From Verrucosispora sp. WMMD573 (GTDB taxonomy: Bacteria; Actinomycetota; Actinomycetes; Mycobacteriales; Micromonosporaceae), in assembly GCF_027497175.1 (NCBI RefSeq), contig NZ_CP114901.1, forward strand, positions 682,001-746,000: a stretch of DNA of 64,000 bases, read 5' to 3'. The notes under the pieces are model-generated. The model was given only the letters and a program-made list of their open reading frames with translations, ran no database searches and was not told the DNA's origin. Both the position numbers and the translations under genes were made by a program. Of the stretch, positions 7,557-18,735 are shown in pieces (the first letter of the stretch is position 1; each line of letters starts with the position of its first letter).

Positions 7557-8816
7557 TCAGGCCGCGGCGGGCTGCTCGGCCCGGACGGAGGTGGTCTCCG
7601 CGCGGGCGATGGGACCGGCCGGCAGCCCGGCGACCGCCGCTCCGACGGCGAGTGCGGCCCCGGCAAACAGGAAGGCCCAGGGCACCCCGCCGGCGTGGTC
7701 GACGATCAGGCCGGAGACGGCGCCGCCGACCGCGCTCGCACCTACCGACATGGTCACCACCCAGGTGTACGCCTCGTTCAGCATGCTGGCCGGAGAGATC
7801 CGCCCGACCAGGGTGTTCTCCAGGGTCAGCGCGGGAGCGATGGCGGCTCCGCCGACCAGCAGTGCGGTGCCCAACGCACCCGGCGTGGGCATCACGGCGA
7901 AGACGGCGAAGGTGCCGGCGAGCACGGCGAGCAGCCAGGCGAACAGGCGGGTCATGTTGCGGGCCGGTCGACGGACGCCGAACCAGAACCCGCCGATCGC
8001 GCTGCCTATCCCCCAGACTGCCAGCAGCACGCCGGCGAGGCCGTTCGGGTCGTCCGGGCTGTACCGGGTGGCGAACGCCGGTACGGTCACGCCGGCCGCA
8101 CCGAAGGCGATGCCGATGCTGGCCACGCAGAGCAGCAGCGCCGGAAAGCCGGCGACCCGAAGCGGGCCGAGGCCCCGGGCACGATGTTCCCGCGAGTGCG
8201 GACGCCAGCCGCGCATGGCCTGGCCGAGCGCGACCGACAGGGTGCCGACCAGGGTCACCACCGCGGCACCGATCAGCGCCGTCCCCGCGTCGGCGACCAG
8301 CACGAACCCGGCCACCAGCAGTGGTCCGAGCACGAAAACGATCTCGAACAGGGTGGTTTCGGCGGCGAGTGCGGTGTTGCGCAGGTGGTACCGACCGGAG
8401 TCGACGTTGGTCAGGCCGTTCCAGGCGCCACGGATCGCGGCTGTCATCGGCGGGTACGTTCCACCGGCCGCCGCCGAAACCAGCAGGACCAGCGCAAAGG
8501 GTGCGGCATCGGCGCGGGCCGCCCAGAGCAGCCCGATCAGGGCCAACGGGTGGGCGACAGCGGTGCCGAGCAGCACCGGGGTGGGGCCGATCCGGTCGGC
8601 GATCCGGCCAGCCACCGGGCTCAGCGCGGCACCGGAGAGGGCGTAGCAGCCGCCGGCCGCAGCCGCCAACGAGTAGCGGCCGGTCACTCCCTCCACGACG
8701 AGCAGCAGCGCGAGTGGCGTCATACCGATCCCGAGTCGCCCGATGATGCCGGTGATCAGCAGGTTCGGCGCGCCCGGAATCTGCCAGACAGCCAGATACC
8801 GGCGCAGCCCAGCCAC
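7557..8816 (-). CDS. MFS transporter (12 TM)
   Basis: A 419-residue major-facilitator protein with about 12 hydrophobic helices. The loop 2-3 motif appears as [11 protein letters not shown] (GxxxDRxGxxx) near residue 70. Short length, no large cytoplasmic loop and homology to the actinobacterial drug/metabolite exporter type suggest efflux; the substrate is unknown. The GTG at 8816 has GGAGG 6 nt upstream. The 31-aa membrane peptide gene follows on the same strand. Confidence 0.88.
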   Translation of the reverse strand: MAGLRRYLAVWQIPGAPNLLITGIIGRLGIGMTPLALLLVVEGVTGRYSLAAAAGGCYALSGAALSPVAGRIADRIGPTPVLLGTAVAHPLALIGLLWAARADAAPFALVLLVSAAAGGTYPPMTAAIRGAWNGLTNVDSGRYHLRNTALAAETTLFEIVFVLGPLLVAGFVLVADAGTALIGAAVVTLVGTLSVALGQAMRGWRPHSREHRARGLGPLRVAGFPALLLCVASIGIAFGAAGVTVPAFATRYSPDDPNGLAGVLLAVWGIGSAIGGFWFGVRRPARNMTRLFAWLLAVLAGTFAVFAVMPTPGALGTALLVGGAAIAPALTLENTLVGRISPASMLNEAYTWVVTMSVGASAVGGAVSGLIVDHAGGVPWAFLFAGAALAVGAAVAGLPAGPIARAETTSVRAEQPAAA

Positions 8817-9067
8817 AGCGGACCTCCACGAAATGTAACGAGCAAGACTCGGTTAGACCCTAACGCCCCGCGCTCGACCGACCACCCGGTCCGCCCCTGT
8901 GGCAGCGCTCACCCACCCCGTGGCGGCGGACGCCGCAAGCCCGGTCGGCGACCAGACCGACGGCATGCCCGCACGGCCGCATCCGGACGGCTGCATCCGG
9001 TTCCCGGGATGCCGCAACCTGCTCTCTCGAACCGCCTCCGAGCGGCCGGCATACCGCAACTCGTGCT

Positions 9068-9120
9068 GCCCTTTCACCCCGGCGAGAGGACGGTGCCGCC
9101 CCTCGCCGGGGTGAAAGGGC
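9068..9120 (-). terminator. Terminator after htpX
   Basis: Perfect 19-bp inverted arms (9068-9086 and 9102-9120) flank a 15-nt loop, starting 8 nt past the htpX stop. The arms include CCCTTTCACCCC. There is no T-tract, so this is a U-less hairpin. Confidence 0.75.
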
Positions 9121-9127
9121 AGGTCTG

Positions 9128-10003
9128 TCAGCGCTGGAAACGCACGGGGCCCGTCTGGCTCGCCAACTGCTCCAGCCGGGCGACCCGCTGCTCCATCGGC
9201 GGGTGGGTGGCGAAGAGCGCGGCCACCCCGCCGCCCCGGAACGGGTTGGCGATCATGAGGTGCGCGGTGCTGGTGAGCTGCCCCTCGGCCGGCAACGGCC
9301 GCCGCTGCGCGCCCATGTGGATCTTGCGTAGGGCGCTGGCCAGCGCCAGCGGGTCCCCGGTCAGTTCGGCGCCGGAGGCGTCCGCCTGGAACTCACGGCT
9401 GCGGCTGATCGCCAGCTGGATGACGGTCGCCGCGATCGGCCCCAGGATGATGGTGAGCAGCAGGACCAGCGGGTTGGGGCCGTCCTCGTCGCTGTTGCCG
9501 CCCAGCGGGATGAACAGGGCGAGGTTCGCCAACATGGTGATGATGCCGGCCAGGCCGGCGGCCACGCTGGAGATGAGGATGTCGCGGTTGTAGACGTGCG
9601 ACAGCTCGTGACCGATGACGCCCCGCAACTCGCGGTAGTCGAGCAGTTCGACGATGCCCTGGGTGACGCAGACGGCCGCGTTCTGCGGGTTGCGCCCGGT
9701 GGCGAACGCGTTGGGCTGGGCGGTCGGGCTCACGTAGAGCCGGGGCATGGGCTGACGGGCCTCGGCGGCCAGCTCCCGAACCATGTGGTACAGCTCAGGG
9801 AACTGTGCCTCACTGACCGGTTGCGCCCGCATCGAGCGCAGTGCCAGCTTGTCGGAGTAGAAGTACGTGACGCCGTTCATCACCAGCGACACGAGTACGG
9901 CGATGACCAGGCCGCCACTGCCGCCGAACCAGTAGCCCACCGCCAGGATCAGCGAGGTGAGCAGGCCGAGCAGCGCGGCGGTCTTCAGACGGTTGTGGTG
10001 CAC
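9128..10003 (-). CDS. htpX: M48 zinc metalloprotease HtpX
   Basis: The 291-residue product has two N-terminal transmembrane helices (about residues 8-45), the catalytic HELSH motif near residue 137, two further central helices and the glutamate ligand in [10 protein letters not shown]. HtpX degrades misfolded membrane proteins, active site facing the cytosol. The GTG at 10003 is chosen because AAGGAG ends 5 nt upstream and HtpX proteins begin with a His/Asn-rich stretch (HHNRLKTA); longer frames are not supported. Direct ACCGGT repeats and a TTGACG hexamer lie upstream (about 10040-10070), but no clear promoter pairing was found. Confidence 0.95.
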   Translation of the reverse strand: MHHNRLKTAALLGLLTSLILAVGYWFGGSGGLVIAVLVSLVMNGVTYFYSDKLALRSMRAQPVSEAQFPELYHMVRELAAEARQPMPRLYVSPTAQPNAFATGRNPQNAAVCVTQGIVELLDYRELRGVIGHELSHVYNRDILISSVAAGLAGIITMLANLALFIPLGGNSDEDGPNPLVLLLTIILGPIAATVIQLAISRSREFQADASGAELTGDPLALASALRKIHMGAQRRPLPAEGQLTSTAHLMIANPFRGGGVAALFATHPPMEQRVARLEQLASQTGPVRFQR

Positions 10004-10127
10004 GATCACTCCTTCGGTGCACGGATGCCGGGATCCGCTGACCGGTACAACACACCGGTACCCGTCAACCATCCGCCTCATGACTGAGAGTTACCTGAGG
10101 GACGACCGGCGCGCTGGCGGAGCGGGC

Positions 10128-11600
10128 TCAGCTCCCGGCGAGATCGAGCACGACCTGAGGTGCGAAGCCGACGACCAGAGCGACCACGGTCGCCACCGCC
10201 AGTGTCGCGGCCACCGTACGGGCGGGCCGGACGGCGGGGCTGACGACGTCGCCGGCCGGGGCGTAGAGCAGCGCGGCGGCCCGCAGGTAGTAGGCCAGAC
10301 CGATGACCGCGTTCACCGCCACCACCAGGGCCAGCCAACCGGCGTCGCCGCCGAGCAGCGACCGGACCACCGTCACCTTGGCGAACAGACCGGCCAGGCC
10401 GGGTGGCAGACCGGCGAGGCCGATCAGCGCGAATGCCAGCCCGGCACCGGTCCACGGGTGCCGACGTGCCGCGCCGCGCAGGTCGTCGAGGCTGCCGCCG
10501 TCCGCGCCGGCCGGGCGCAGGGCCACCACGCCGGCGAAGGCGGCCAGTTCCAGCAGCACGAAGAAGACGGCGTACGCCAGGGTGGCGGCGTACGCGGCGG
10601 TGCGGGCGTCCGCGTCGGTGGTCAGGGCCAGCGCGCCGAGCGGGGCGAGGATGTAGCCGGCCTGGGCCACCGAGGACCAGGCGAGCAGCCGGACGGTACG
10701 CCGCTGGCGCAGGGCCACCAGGTTGCCGACGGTCATGGTCAGCGCGGCGACGAGGGCCAGCACCGGCCCGGTCACCTCCGGCGGCAGCGCGTGTCGCACC
10801 ACCGCCAGCAGGGCGATCACCCCGCCGAGCTTCGATGCGGTCGACAGGTAAGCCGCCACCGGCAGCGGCGCCCCGTCGTAGGTGGCCGGCGCCCATGCGT
10901 GGAACGGCACCGCCGCCACCTTGAATGCCAGTCCCGCCACCACAAGCGTCACCGCGACCGTGGTCAACGGCAGGTCGAGCAGCGCCTCGTCGGCGAGGAG
11001 AGCGCCCAGCCGTTCCAGGTGCAGCCCGCCGGTGACCGCGTAGAGCAGCGCGGCACCGAGCAGGGTCAGCGTGGTGGCCACCACGCTGACCACGAAGAAG
11101 GTCACCGCCGCCTCGGCGCTGGCCAGGCTGCCCCGGCGCAGGCCGACCAACACGTACAACGGCAGGGTGAGCACCTCCACCGCCACGATCAGGGTGATCA
11201 GGTCACCGGCCGCGCCGAGCACCACGCCACCGGTCATCGAGCAGGCGAGCAGGAAGCAGTACTCCCCCACCGGGGTGTTCCCGGCCCGCAGCAGCGGCCC
11301 GGACAACGCCAGCACCCCGAGGACGAGCAGCGCGACCAGCGCCCCGACCAGGGCGGCCCGACCGCCGAAGACGTACGAGCAGTCGGTGCCGGCGCAGAAC
11401 GTGCGTCGCTCGGCCCCCGAGCCGACCGCCGCCGCGCCGACCGCCGTGGCGACCGCTCCGGTGACCGCCGTGGCGACGGTGGCCGGCGGCCGGGCCGCCA
11501 GCAGGTCCACCAGCAGCACCAGCACCGCCGTCCCGGCGGCCAGGTACGCCGGCAACAGCGCCACATGGTCGACGGCCTGCACCAGACTCGACTCGCTCAT
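10128..11600 (-). CDS. nuoN: NADH-quinone oxidoreductase subunit N
   Basis: This 490-residue antiporter-like membrane subunit of complex I has about 14 helices. It shows conserved features of NuoN/ND2, such as GLAFKVAAVPFHAWAPATYDGA and HRHPWTG-like loop 11-12 residues (ARRHPWTGAGLAFAL). It would be one of three proton-pumping subunits. Its ATG overlaps the nuoM stop by four bases (ATGA), showing translational coupling. It is the last gene of the nuoI-J-K-L-M-N block. Confidence 0.93.
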   Translation of the reverse strand: MSESSLVQAVDHVALLPAYLAAGTAVLVLLVDLLAARPPATVATAVTGAVATAVGAAAVGSGAERRTFCAGTDCSYVFGGRAALVGALVALLVLGVLALSGPLLRAGNTPVGEYCFLLACSMTGGVVLGAAGDLITLIVAVEVLTLPLYVLVGLRRGSLASAEAAVTFFVVSVVATTLTLLGAALLYAVTGGLHLERLGALLADEALLDLPLTTVAVTLVVAGLAFKVAAVPFHAWAPATYDGAPLPVAAYLSTASKLGGVIALLAVVRHALPPEVTGPVLALVAALTMTVGNLVALRQRRTVRLLAWSSVAQAGYILAPLGALALTTDADARTAAYAATLAYAVFFVLLELAAFAGVVALRPAGADGGSLDDLRGAARRHPWTGAGLAFALIGLAGLPPGLAGLFAKVTVVRSLLGGDAGWLALVVAVNAVIGLAYYLRAAALLYAPAGDVVSPAVRPARTVAATLAVATVVALVVGFAPQVVLDLAGS

Positions 11601-13138
11601 CGCGCCACCACCCCCACCAGGGCCTCGACCGGAGCTTCGGCGACGCCCAGCACCAGCGTCGGGGCCAACCCGACGGCCAACGCGAGCAGCACCAGTGGCG
11701 CCCAGGCGACCAGTTCGGCCCCGGCCAGCTTGGGCCCGAGCGCGGCGACCGCCCGGCTGGGCTCACCGTGGGTCACCCGCCGCAACAGCCGCAGCAGGTA
11801 CGCCGCCGTCAGCGCCCCGCCGATCGCGGCCAGCACCGCCAGCGTGGTCCACAGCGCACCACCGGACTCGACGGCGGCGACCACGGCGAACGCCTCGCCC
11901 CAGAATCCGGCCAGCCCGGGCAGCCCCAACGAGGCGACCGCCGCGAACGCGAGCAGCCCGGACAGGCGCGGGGCGGTCTCCCGCAGCCCGGACAGCTCGC
12001 TGAGCGCGCCGGTGTGGGTACGGTCCTTGATCGCCCCGGCCAGGAAGAACAGCAGACCGGTGATGATGCCGTGGGCTACGTTGCCGATCAGCGCCGCCTG
12101 GATGCCGGTGGCGGTCAGGGTGGCGACTCCCAGCAGGACGAAGCCCATGTGCCCGACGCTGGAGTACGCGATGAGGCGCTTCAACTCGGTCTGGGCCAGG
12201 CAGACCAGCGAGCCGATCAGGATGGCGGCGACGGCGAGCACACCGAGCACCGGCGCCGCCCACCGGGCACCTTCGGGAGCCACCCCGACGGCGACCCGGA
12301 TCAGGCCGTACGTGCCCATCTTGAGCAGCACCCCGGCGAGCAGCACGCTGCCGACGGTGGGCGCCTGGGTGTGTGCGTCGGGCAGCCACGAGTGCAGCGG
12401 CCACAGCGGGCTCTTCACCGCGAAGGCCAGCGCGAGCAGGGTGAAGGCGGCGAGCTGGGTGGTGCGGGACAGCTCGGTGCCGCCGGTCAGCGCCACGATG
12501 TCGGCGGTGCCGGCGGCGGCCACCACGACGTACACGCCGACCAGCAGCAGCACCGAGCCGAACAGGGTGTAGAGGGCGAACTTCCGACCGGCCCGCCGCC
12601 GCGCGTCCAGTGACACCGGGTCCGCGCCGTCGCCGCCCCAACCGACGATGATCGCGTACATCGGCAGCAGGACGACCTCGAAGAAGAGGAAGAACAACAC
12701 CAGGTCGAGGGCGAGGAAGGTGCCGATGATACCGACCTCGACGACCAGCAGCAGCGCCACCAGGGCCCGGCCGTCGCCGCCACCCGGCACCCGCCAGAGG
12801 CTGTAGCCGCAGCACAGCAGCGTGAGGAGGGCGGTGAGCACCACCAGCGGCCAGGAGATGCCGTCCACGCCCAGGTGGAAGCGTAGGTCCAGCCCCGAGG
12901 CCCAGGGCAGGTCGACCGAATGCCAGGGACGCACCGCCCCGGCGGTGTCCGTCGGCGCGTACGCCGACCAACCGGCGGCTCTCCCGCCGACCAGCGACAC
13001 CGCCGCGACGAGGGTCAGCGCGGCGGCTGCGGTGCCCACGATCCGGGCCGCCCGGTCGCGGGGCGTGGCCGCCACCGCCAGCGCGCCGAGCGCCGGCACC
13101 ACGAGCACCGAGACCAGCAGGAACTCCCCGACGTTCAT
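11597..13138 (-). CDS. nuoM: NADH-quinone oxidoreductase subunit M
   Basis: This 513-residue antiporter-like subunit carries the conserved helix-5 glutamate region (FFEVVLLPMY), LAFAVKSPLWPLHSWLPDAH around helix 7 with its lysine, and SSVGHMGFVLLG. The ATG has GGAGG 6 nt upstream. It overlaps nuoN by four bases and is coupled upstream to a 27-codon ORF whose stop overlaps this ATG. NuoM pumps protons in the complex I membrane arm. Confidence 0.94.
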   Translation of the reverse strand: MNVGEFLLVSVLVVPALGALAVAATPRDRAARIVGTAAAALTLVAAVSLVGGRAAGWSAYAPTDTAGAVRPWHSVDLPWASGLDLRFHLGVDGISWPLVVLTALLTLLCCGYSLWRVPGGGDGRALVALLLVVEVGIIGTFLALDLVLFFLFFEVVLLPMYAIIVGWGGDGADPVSLDARRRAGRKFALYTLFGSVLLLVGVYVVVAAAGTADIVALTGGTELSRTTQLAAFTLLALAFAVKSPLWPLHSWLPDAHTQAPTVGSVLLAGVLLKMGTYGLIRVAVGVAPEGARWAAPVLGVLAVAAILIGSLVCLAQTELKRLIAYSSVGHMGFVLLGVATLTATGIQAALIGNVAHGIITGLLFFLAGAIKDRTHTGALSELSGLRETAPRLSGLLAFAAVASLGLPGLAGFWGEAFAVVAAVESGGALWTTLAVLAAIGGALTAAYLLRLLRRVTHGEPSRAVAALGPKLAGAELVAWAPLVLLALAVGLAPTLVLGVAEAPVEALVGVVAR

Positions 13139-13218
13139 GCCGCCCCTCCGGGATGCCGCAGCCTGGCATCAGGCTCCGGAACGCTGGGTTGATGGTTCGC
13201 CCGCTGGCGCTCGCTCAT
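13135..13218 (-). CDS. Tiny ORF (27 aa) bridging nuoL and nuoM
   Basis: This ORF begins in an ATGA overlap with the nuoL stop and ends in an ATGA overlap with the nuoM start, with GGAG 7 nt before its ATG. The polar product starts [10 protein letters not shown], ends RHPGGAA and has no hydrophobic segment. It may simply carry ribosomes from nuoL to nuoM, or be a by-product of a repeat at gene starts (CGGCATGAGCGAGCG, also at the nuoI and SDR starts). No function is claimed. Confidence 0.4.
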   Translation of the reverse strand: MSERQRANHQPSVPEPDARLRHPGGAA

Positions 13219-15200
13219 GCCGTCGCTCCGATCAGGGCCGCGGCCAGGCCGATCAGCAGCGCGCCGGCCAGCACCGCAGCGGCGGCCCGGGGCAACGCCG
13301 CCCGGTGCAGGACGCCCAGGCCGCCACCGAGGGCACGGACGGCGCGTCCGGTGCCGGTGACCGCGCCGTCCACCACCCGCTCGTCGGCGGTACGCGCCGC
13401 GCGCGCCAGCGCGGTGCTCGGGCGTACGACCAGGGTGTGCTGCACGTCGTCGAGCCGGAACGCGCGGGCGAAGACCGGCCGCAGCGGACCGAGCGCCGCC
13501 ACCGGGTCGGCACCGCCGCCCCGCCGCCAACCGATCCACGCCAGTCCGGCGCCGGTCACCAGCAGCGCCAGCGGCAGCAGCACCGTCGGGGTGAGGTGGA
13601 TCAGCCCGTCCGGCGGCAGCAGATCCGACCCGGCGTCGGGAGCGACGGGCGGGGTGGATTGCAGTTGGCGGGAGAACCAGCCTGGAAAGCCGGCCAGGCC
13701 GAGCAGGGCCGCCGGTACGGCCAACGCCAGCACCGGCCAGCGCAGCACGGCCGGCGGGTCGTGCGGCACGCCGTGCGCCTCCGACGCACCCGCCGCCCGG
13801 TGCCCGGCATGGGCCAGCGGGGTGCGGGGCGTACCGAAGAAGGTGCCCAGCAACAGCCGGGTGGCGTACCAGGCGGTGACGGCGACACCGACCAACCCGG
13901 CGAGCCAGACCAGCCAGCCGACCCAGGCCGGTGCCGGGCCGTCACCGTGCAGGGCGGCCTGCTCGGCGGCGGCGAGCACGCCCTCCTTGCTCCAGAAACC
14001 GGAGAGCGGCGGTACGCCGGCCAGCGCACCGAGCCCGACCACGGTGCACCAGAAGGTCACCGGCATGCTGCGCCGCAGCCCGCCCATCCGGGACATCAGG
14101 GTGGTGCCGACGCCGTGGATCACCGCGCCGGCGGCGAGGAACAGCAACGCCTTGAACGCCGCGTGGGTGAGCAGGTGGAACAGCGCCGCCGGTGGGGATC
14201 CGACGGCGAGCGCCCCGGTCATGTAGCCGATCTGCGAGACCGTCGACCAGGCGAGCACCCGCTTGATGTCGTCCTGGGCGGTGGCGGCCAGCGCGCCGAG
14301 CAGCAGGGTCACCGAGGCCATCACGCCGAGCACGACAAGCGCGGTCGGCGTGGCCTTGAACAGCGGCCACAGCCGGGTGACCGCGTACACGCCGGCGGCC
14401 ACCATTGTCGCGGCGTGGATCAGCGCGGAGATCGGGGTCGGGCCGGCCATCGCGTCGGGCAGCCAGGTGTGCAGCGGGAACTGGGCGCTCTTGCCGGCCA
14501 CCCCGGCGAGCAGCAGCAGGCAGGCGGCGGTGAGGGTGGTGCTGCCGTGGTCGTGGGCGAGCACGTCGGCGATCCGGAAGCTGCCCGCCGAGACGCCGAG
14601 CAGCGCGATGCCGAGCAGGAAACCGACGTCGCCGACCCGGGTCACCAGGAACGCCTTCATCGCGGCGGCCGGCGCCTCCGGCAGCCGCCGGTCGTGCGCG
14701 ATGAGCAGGTACGAGCAGAGCCCCATCACCTCCCAGCCGACCAGCAGCAGGATCAGGTCCCCGGAGACCACCACCAGCAGCATCGCGGCGGTGAAGAGAC
14801 TGACCTGCCCCGCGTAGGGCGGGTAGCGGTGGTCGGGCTCCTCGGGCGGCCCCTGTCGCAGGTAGCCGGTCGAGTAGATCTGCACCGCCAGGGCGACAGT
14901 GGTGACCGCGACGGCGACCAGCGCGGCGGCGCCGTCGAGGCGTACCCCGAGGGTGACGGTGAGCCCACCCAACTCGATCCAGGTCGTCGAGGAGTCGGTC
15001 GGGCCGTCCAGGGTGACCAGCAGGGCCACCGCCAGGACGAGCGCACCGGCCGCGCCGGCGATGCCGAGGGTGGCGGCCACCCGGCGGGCCGTCGCCTCGC
15101 CGATGGCCGCGCCCCGCGGCGACGGTGGCAGCAGCAGGCCGGTCAGGCCGGCGAGCAGCGGTACGGCCGGCAGCAACGCACCGAGTGTCGTGACGGTCAC
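13215..15200 (-). CDS. nuoL: NADH-quinone oxidoreductase subunit L
   Basis: This 661-residue largest antiporter-like subunit carries the signature [17 protein letters not shown], the helix-7/8 region [20 protein letters not shown], and a long C-terminal amphipathic extension. The GTG at 15200 has GGAGG 7 nt upstream and overlaps the nuoK stop (GTGA); the frame remains open upstream but has no supporting start. Residues in the C-terminal third include a His/Gly-rich cytosolic loop ([15 protein letters not shown]). It pumps protons and couples by the lateral helix. Confidence 0.95.
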   Translation of the reverse strand: MTVTTLGALLPAVPLLAGLTGLLLPPSPRGAAIGEATARRVAATLGIAGAAGALVLAVALLVTLDGPTDSSTTWIELGGLTVTLGVRLDGAAALVAVAVTTVALAVQIYSTGYLRQGPPEEPDHRYPPYAGQVSLFTAAMLLVVVSGDLILLLVGWEVMGLCSYLLIAHDRRLPEAPAAAMKAFLVTRVGDVGFLLGIALLGVSAGSFRIADVLAHDHGSTTLTAACLLLLAGVAGKSAQFPLHTWLPDAMAGPTPISALIHAATMVAAGVYAVTRLWPLFKATPTALVVLGVMASVTLLLGALAATAQDDIKRVLAWSTVSQIGYMTGALAVGSPPAALFHLLTHAAFKALLFLAAGAVIHGVGTTLMSRMGGLRRSMPVTFWCTVVGLGALAGVPPLSGFWSKEGVLAAAEQAALHGDGPAPAWVGWLVWLAGLVGVAVTAWYATRLLLGTFFGTPRTPLAHAGHRAAGASEAHGVPHDPPAVLRWPVLALAVPAALLGLAGFPGWFSRQLQSTPPVAPDAGSDLLPPDGLIHLTPTVLLPLALLVTGAGLAWIGWRRGGGADPVAALGPLRPVFARAFRLDDVQHTLVVRPSTALARAARTADERVVDGAVTGTGRAVRALGGGLGVLHRAALPRAAAAVLAGALLIGLAAALIGATA

Positions 15201-15592
15201 CGGGGTCCCTCCGGTTCGCCTCCGGCGGCCGGGGACGCCGCGCCGGTCGCCGTGGCGGGCACCGGTGCTCCGGCGTCCCCGGTCTGCCGTTCGGTCAGGG
15301 GGATCTCGTCGACGGCGACGCTGGCCCGTATCCGGTAGAGCTGGAGCACGATCGCCAGGCCCACCCCGATCTCGGCGGCGGCCAGCACGATCACGAACAA
15401 CGCGAAGACCTGCCCGCTGTGCGGCAGCACCGCCTTCGCGGTGGTGTCGGCGGTGACCAGGATCAGGTTCACCGCGTTGAGCATCAGCTCGACGGACATC
15501 AGCACCAGCACCGCGTTGCGCCGCCGCAGTACGCCGTACCCGCCGAGGCCGAACAGGAGCGCGGCGGTGACGTAGGGGATGACCGGTCTCAC
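15197..15592 (-). CDS. nuoK: NADH-quinone oxidoreductase subunit K
   Basis: This 131-residue protein has three transmembrane helices and the conserved glutamates of NuoK/ND4L in [11 protein letters not shown] and [10 protein letters not shown]. The usual length is about 100 residues; here a 30-residue Ala/Pro/Gly-rich tail is added. The GTG start overlaps the nuoJ stop and its stop overlaps the nuoL start, so it is tightly coupled in the operon. Confidence 0.94.
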   Translation of the reverse strand: MRPVIPYVTAALLFGLGGYGVLRRRNAVLVLMSVELMLNAVNLILVTADTTAKAVLPHSGQVFALFVIVLAAAEIGVGLAIVLQLYRIRASVAVDEIPLTERQTGDAGAPVPATATGAASPAAGGEPEGPR

Positions 15593-16125
15593 CGCGACCG
15601 CCCCCGATCGCCCGGCGCGGCGTCCCTGCTGGCGCCGATGTCGGGGCGGGACAGCACGATGGCGCCGACGAGTGCCGAGAGCAGCAGCACCGACAGCACC
15701 TCGAAGGGCAGCACCCAGTTGCCGAAGACCTGCGCACCGAGACGCTCGGCGGTGCCCGCCTCGGGCAGTTCCACCGCCGTCCAGCGGTACGCGTCGACGA
15801 GCAGCGCCGCCAGGCCGAGCCCGGCCCCACCGCCGATCAGCGCGGCCGGCCAGCCGGGGCGGTCCAGGTCGTCGGAGGCGCCGATCGGCGCGCGGGTCAG
15901 CATCACCGCGAACAGCAGCAGCACCACCACCGCGCCCACGTAGATCAGCACCTGCACCCAGGCGACCAGCTCGGCGGCGAGTACCAGGTACATGCCGGCC
16001 ACCGCGCCGAGGCAGACCACCAGGTAGAGACCCGCACGGACCAGGTGCCGGGTCGCCACCACCAGCACCGCCGAGCCGACCGCCACCGCGCCGAGGGCGA
16101 GCAGCAGTGCGTCCACCCCGGTCAC
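15589..16125 (-). CDS. nuoJ: NADH-quinone oxidoreductase subunit J
   Basis: This 178-residue protein has five predicted helices and the NuoJ/ND6 signature [20 protein letters not shown] followed by [19 protein letters not shown]. It forms part of the E-channel in the membrane arm. The GTG at 16125 overlaps the nuoI stop (GTGA), with GAAGG in the end of nuoI as ribosome site. The longer open frame upstream is a shadow of nuoI. Confidence 0.93.
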   Translation of the reverse strand: MTGVDALLLALGAVAVGSAVLVVATRHLVRAGLYLVVCLGAVAGMYLVLAAELVAWVQVLIYVGAVVVLLLFAVMLTRAPIGASDDLDRPGWPAALIGGGAGLGLAALLVDAYRWTAVELPEAGTAERLGAQVFGNWVLPFEVLSVLLLSALVGAIVLSRPDIGASRDAAPGDRGRSR

Positions 16126-16751
16126 GCGGACGTACCTTCGTCGTCGGCGGCGCGGGGTGGTGCGGTTCGACGCTCGGGGCGTACCGCCGGGGTGGTCGGA
16201 CGGGCGGCGGGCGTGCCCGGGACGGCGGCCTTGCGCGCGGCGGCGGTCTCCTCCTTGGCCGGCTCGCCCTTCGGGTCGTGCGCCGGTGGTGGCGGCACCG
16301 TGGCCATCCACTCGCCCAGGTGGTCCTTGTCGTGCAGCAGGTCCTTGATGTCGTACTCGGCGTACTCGAACTCCGGCGACCAGTAGAGCGCGTCGAACGG
16401 GCAGACCTCGATGCAGATGCCGCAGTACATGCAGAGTGAGAAGTCGATGTCGAACCGGTCGAGCACGTTGCGCTGCCGGGCGCGGGCGGCCCCCGGCACC
16501 GCCACCTCCTCCTTGTGCGAGTCGATGTAGATGCACCAGTCCGGACACTCGCGGGCGCAGAGCATGCAGACCGTGCAGTTCTCTTCCAGCAGCGCGATCA
16601 CCCCGCGCGAGCGGGGCGGCAGCTCGGGGGCGACGTCCGGGTACTGCGCCGTGGTGGAACGTTTCGTCATCGTCTTCAACGTGACGGCGAGCCCCTTGAC
16701 CAAGCCGCTGCCGGGCAGGCCGGTCGCCTCGCTTCGCTCGCGCTCGCTCAT
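16122..16751 (-). CDS. nuoI: NADH-quinone oxidoreductase subunit I (2x[4Fe-4S])
   Basis: The 209-residue product contains two ferredoxin-type clusters, [12 protein letters not shown] and [12 protein letters not shown], which carry electrons toward cluster N2. After about residue 130 a Pro/Ala/Lys-rich tail of some 75 residues is added. The ATG at 16751 is preferred (AGGA 8 nt upstream) over the ATG at 16760. It is the first gene of the six-gene nuoI-N block. The sequence around its start, CGGCATGAGCGAGCG, recurs exactly at two other gene starts in the window. Confidence 0.93.
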   Translation of the reverse strand: MSERERSEATGLPGSGLVKGLAVTLKTMTKRSTTAQYPDVAPELPPRSRGVIALLEENCTVCMLCARECPDWCIYIDSHKEEVAVPGAARARQRNVLDRFDIDFSLCMYCGICIEVCPFDALYWSPEFEYAEYDIKDLLHDKDHLGEWMATVPPPPAHDPKGEPAKEETAAARKAAVPGTPAARPTTPAVRPERRTAPPRAADDEGTSA

Positions 16752-16856
16752 GCCGAACATCCTGCCCTGTGGCCACGGCGCGCGCGACCACCCCCCGGAG
16801 GTAGCCGGTAGTACGGTGGCCGCGGGGAGAAACGACGCACCGGAAAGGACCCGTCA

Positions 16857-17429
16857 ATGACCGCCGCGCTGCACGACGACAACCCGGCGCCGGGCGAGTG
16901 GACGACGGACGCCCTCGACCGCCTGCCGGACGACGGCCGCCGCCGTGAACTCCTGGACGGACAACTGATCGTGTCGCCCTCCCCCACGCGACTGCACCAA
17001 TCCATCGCAATGCTGCTCGGTGCCGCCTTGCAGGAGACCTGCCCCGCCGAGTTTGACGTCACCCAGGGGGTGTCGGTGCGGATGTCCCGCAGCCGATCCC
17101 TCATTCCCGACCTGCTGGTCACCGAGCTGGACGCGGCCGCCCGCAACCCCTCCTCCTACCTGCCGAACGAGGTTCTGCTGGTGGTGGAGATCGTCTCGGA
17201 GCGGACCCGCAGCATCGACCGGGTGCTCAAGCCGGCGCTGTACGCCGAGGCGGACATCCCCTTCTTCTGGCGGATCGAGACCGAGACGGGGATCGTGGTG
17301 CACGCCCACCGGCTCGACCCGGTCAAGCGCGTCTACGTCGAGCACGCCCGGATGAGCGACGGCATCCTGCTGGCCGACCCGTGGGAGATGGACATCCCAC
17401 TCGACCGGATCACCCCTCGGTCGGGCTGA
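16857..17429 (+). CDS. Uma2-family (DUF820) putative endonuclease
   Basis: The 190-residue product has the PD-(D/E)XK-like Uma2 pattern: RRELLDGQLIVSPSPTRLHQ, then SLIPDLLV with the catalytic Asp, and VLLVVEIVSERTRSIDR with the Glu-x-Val pair, followed by YAEADIPFFWRIE. The family is widespread in cyanobacteria and actinomycetes and its role is unproven. AAAGGA lies 7 nt before the ATG. It is divergent from nuoI and interrupts the complex I locus. Confidence 0.88.
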   Translation: MTAALHDDNPAPGEWTTDALDRLPDDGRRRELLDGQLIVSPSPTRLHQSIAMLLGAALQETCPAEFDVTQGVSVRMSRSRSLIPDLLVTELDAAARNPSSYLPNEVLLVVEIVSERTRSIDRVLKPALYAEADIPFFWRIETETGIVVHAHRLDPVKRVYVEHARMSDGILLADPWEMDIPLDRITPRSG

Positions 17430-17537
17430 GCGGGCCACGCCGGCCCGGCTCTGGCCCGCCGCCCGGTCACCGGGCCGGTCGGATGAAGATCCGCCATGAT
17501 GGGGGTGCGGACGAGACGGGCACACCCTGGGGGCGAC

Positions 17538-18569
<1,032 letters not shown>

Positions 18570-18591
18570 CCCCACCCAACCCGAGCCTCCT

Positions 18592-18694
18592 CGATCATGA
18601 GGTTGCTGTCACCGCTGCTCGGGGGAGGCGGCAGTTTCGGGGATGTTGCTGGGTCGCCGCGACTGGAGACAGCAGTTTCGGGGATAGTGCTGCC
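18592..18694 (-). repeat. 41-bp-period repeat array A with GATCATGAGG half-element
   Basis: Two copies of a core reading CAGCA(A/C)(C/T)ATCCCCGAA on the minus strand (18651-18630 and 18694-18671) lie exactly 41 bp apart. A GATCATGAGGTT half-palindrome lies at 18595-18606. The array sits between the convergent glutathione-reductase-like and nuoH genes. The same 41-bp period and core occur at 54.3 and 55.4 kb. The intervening 20 bp differ from those other arrays. Confidence 0.75.
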
Positions 18695-18735
18695 TCGACG
18701 ATCGCGCGGGGCGGCGCGGGGGCGGCGCGGGGGTG

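Noticed and set aside
7477..8829. 450-aa minus ORF over the MFS transporter
   Set aside because: Shadow in another frame, Arg-rich with no hydrophobic helices.
9957..12572. 871-aa plus-strand ORF antisense to nuoM-nuoN
   Set aside because: Composition is Arg/Gly/Gln-rich without domains; nuoM and nuoN on the other strand are certain. The same holds for 12822-15338.
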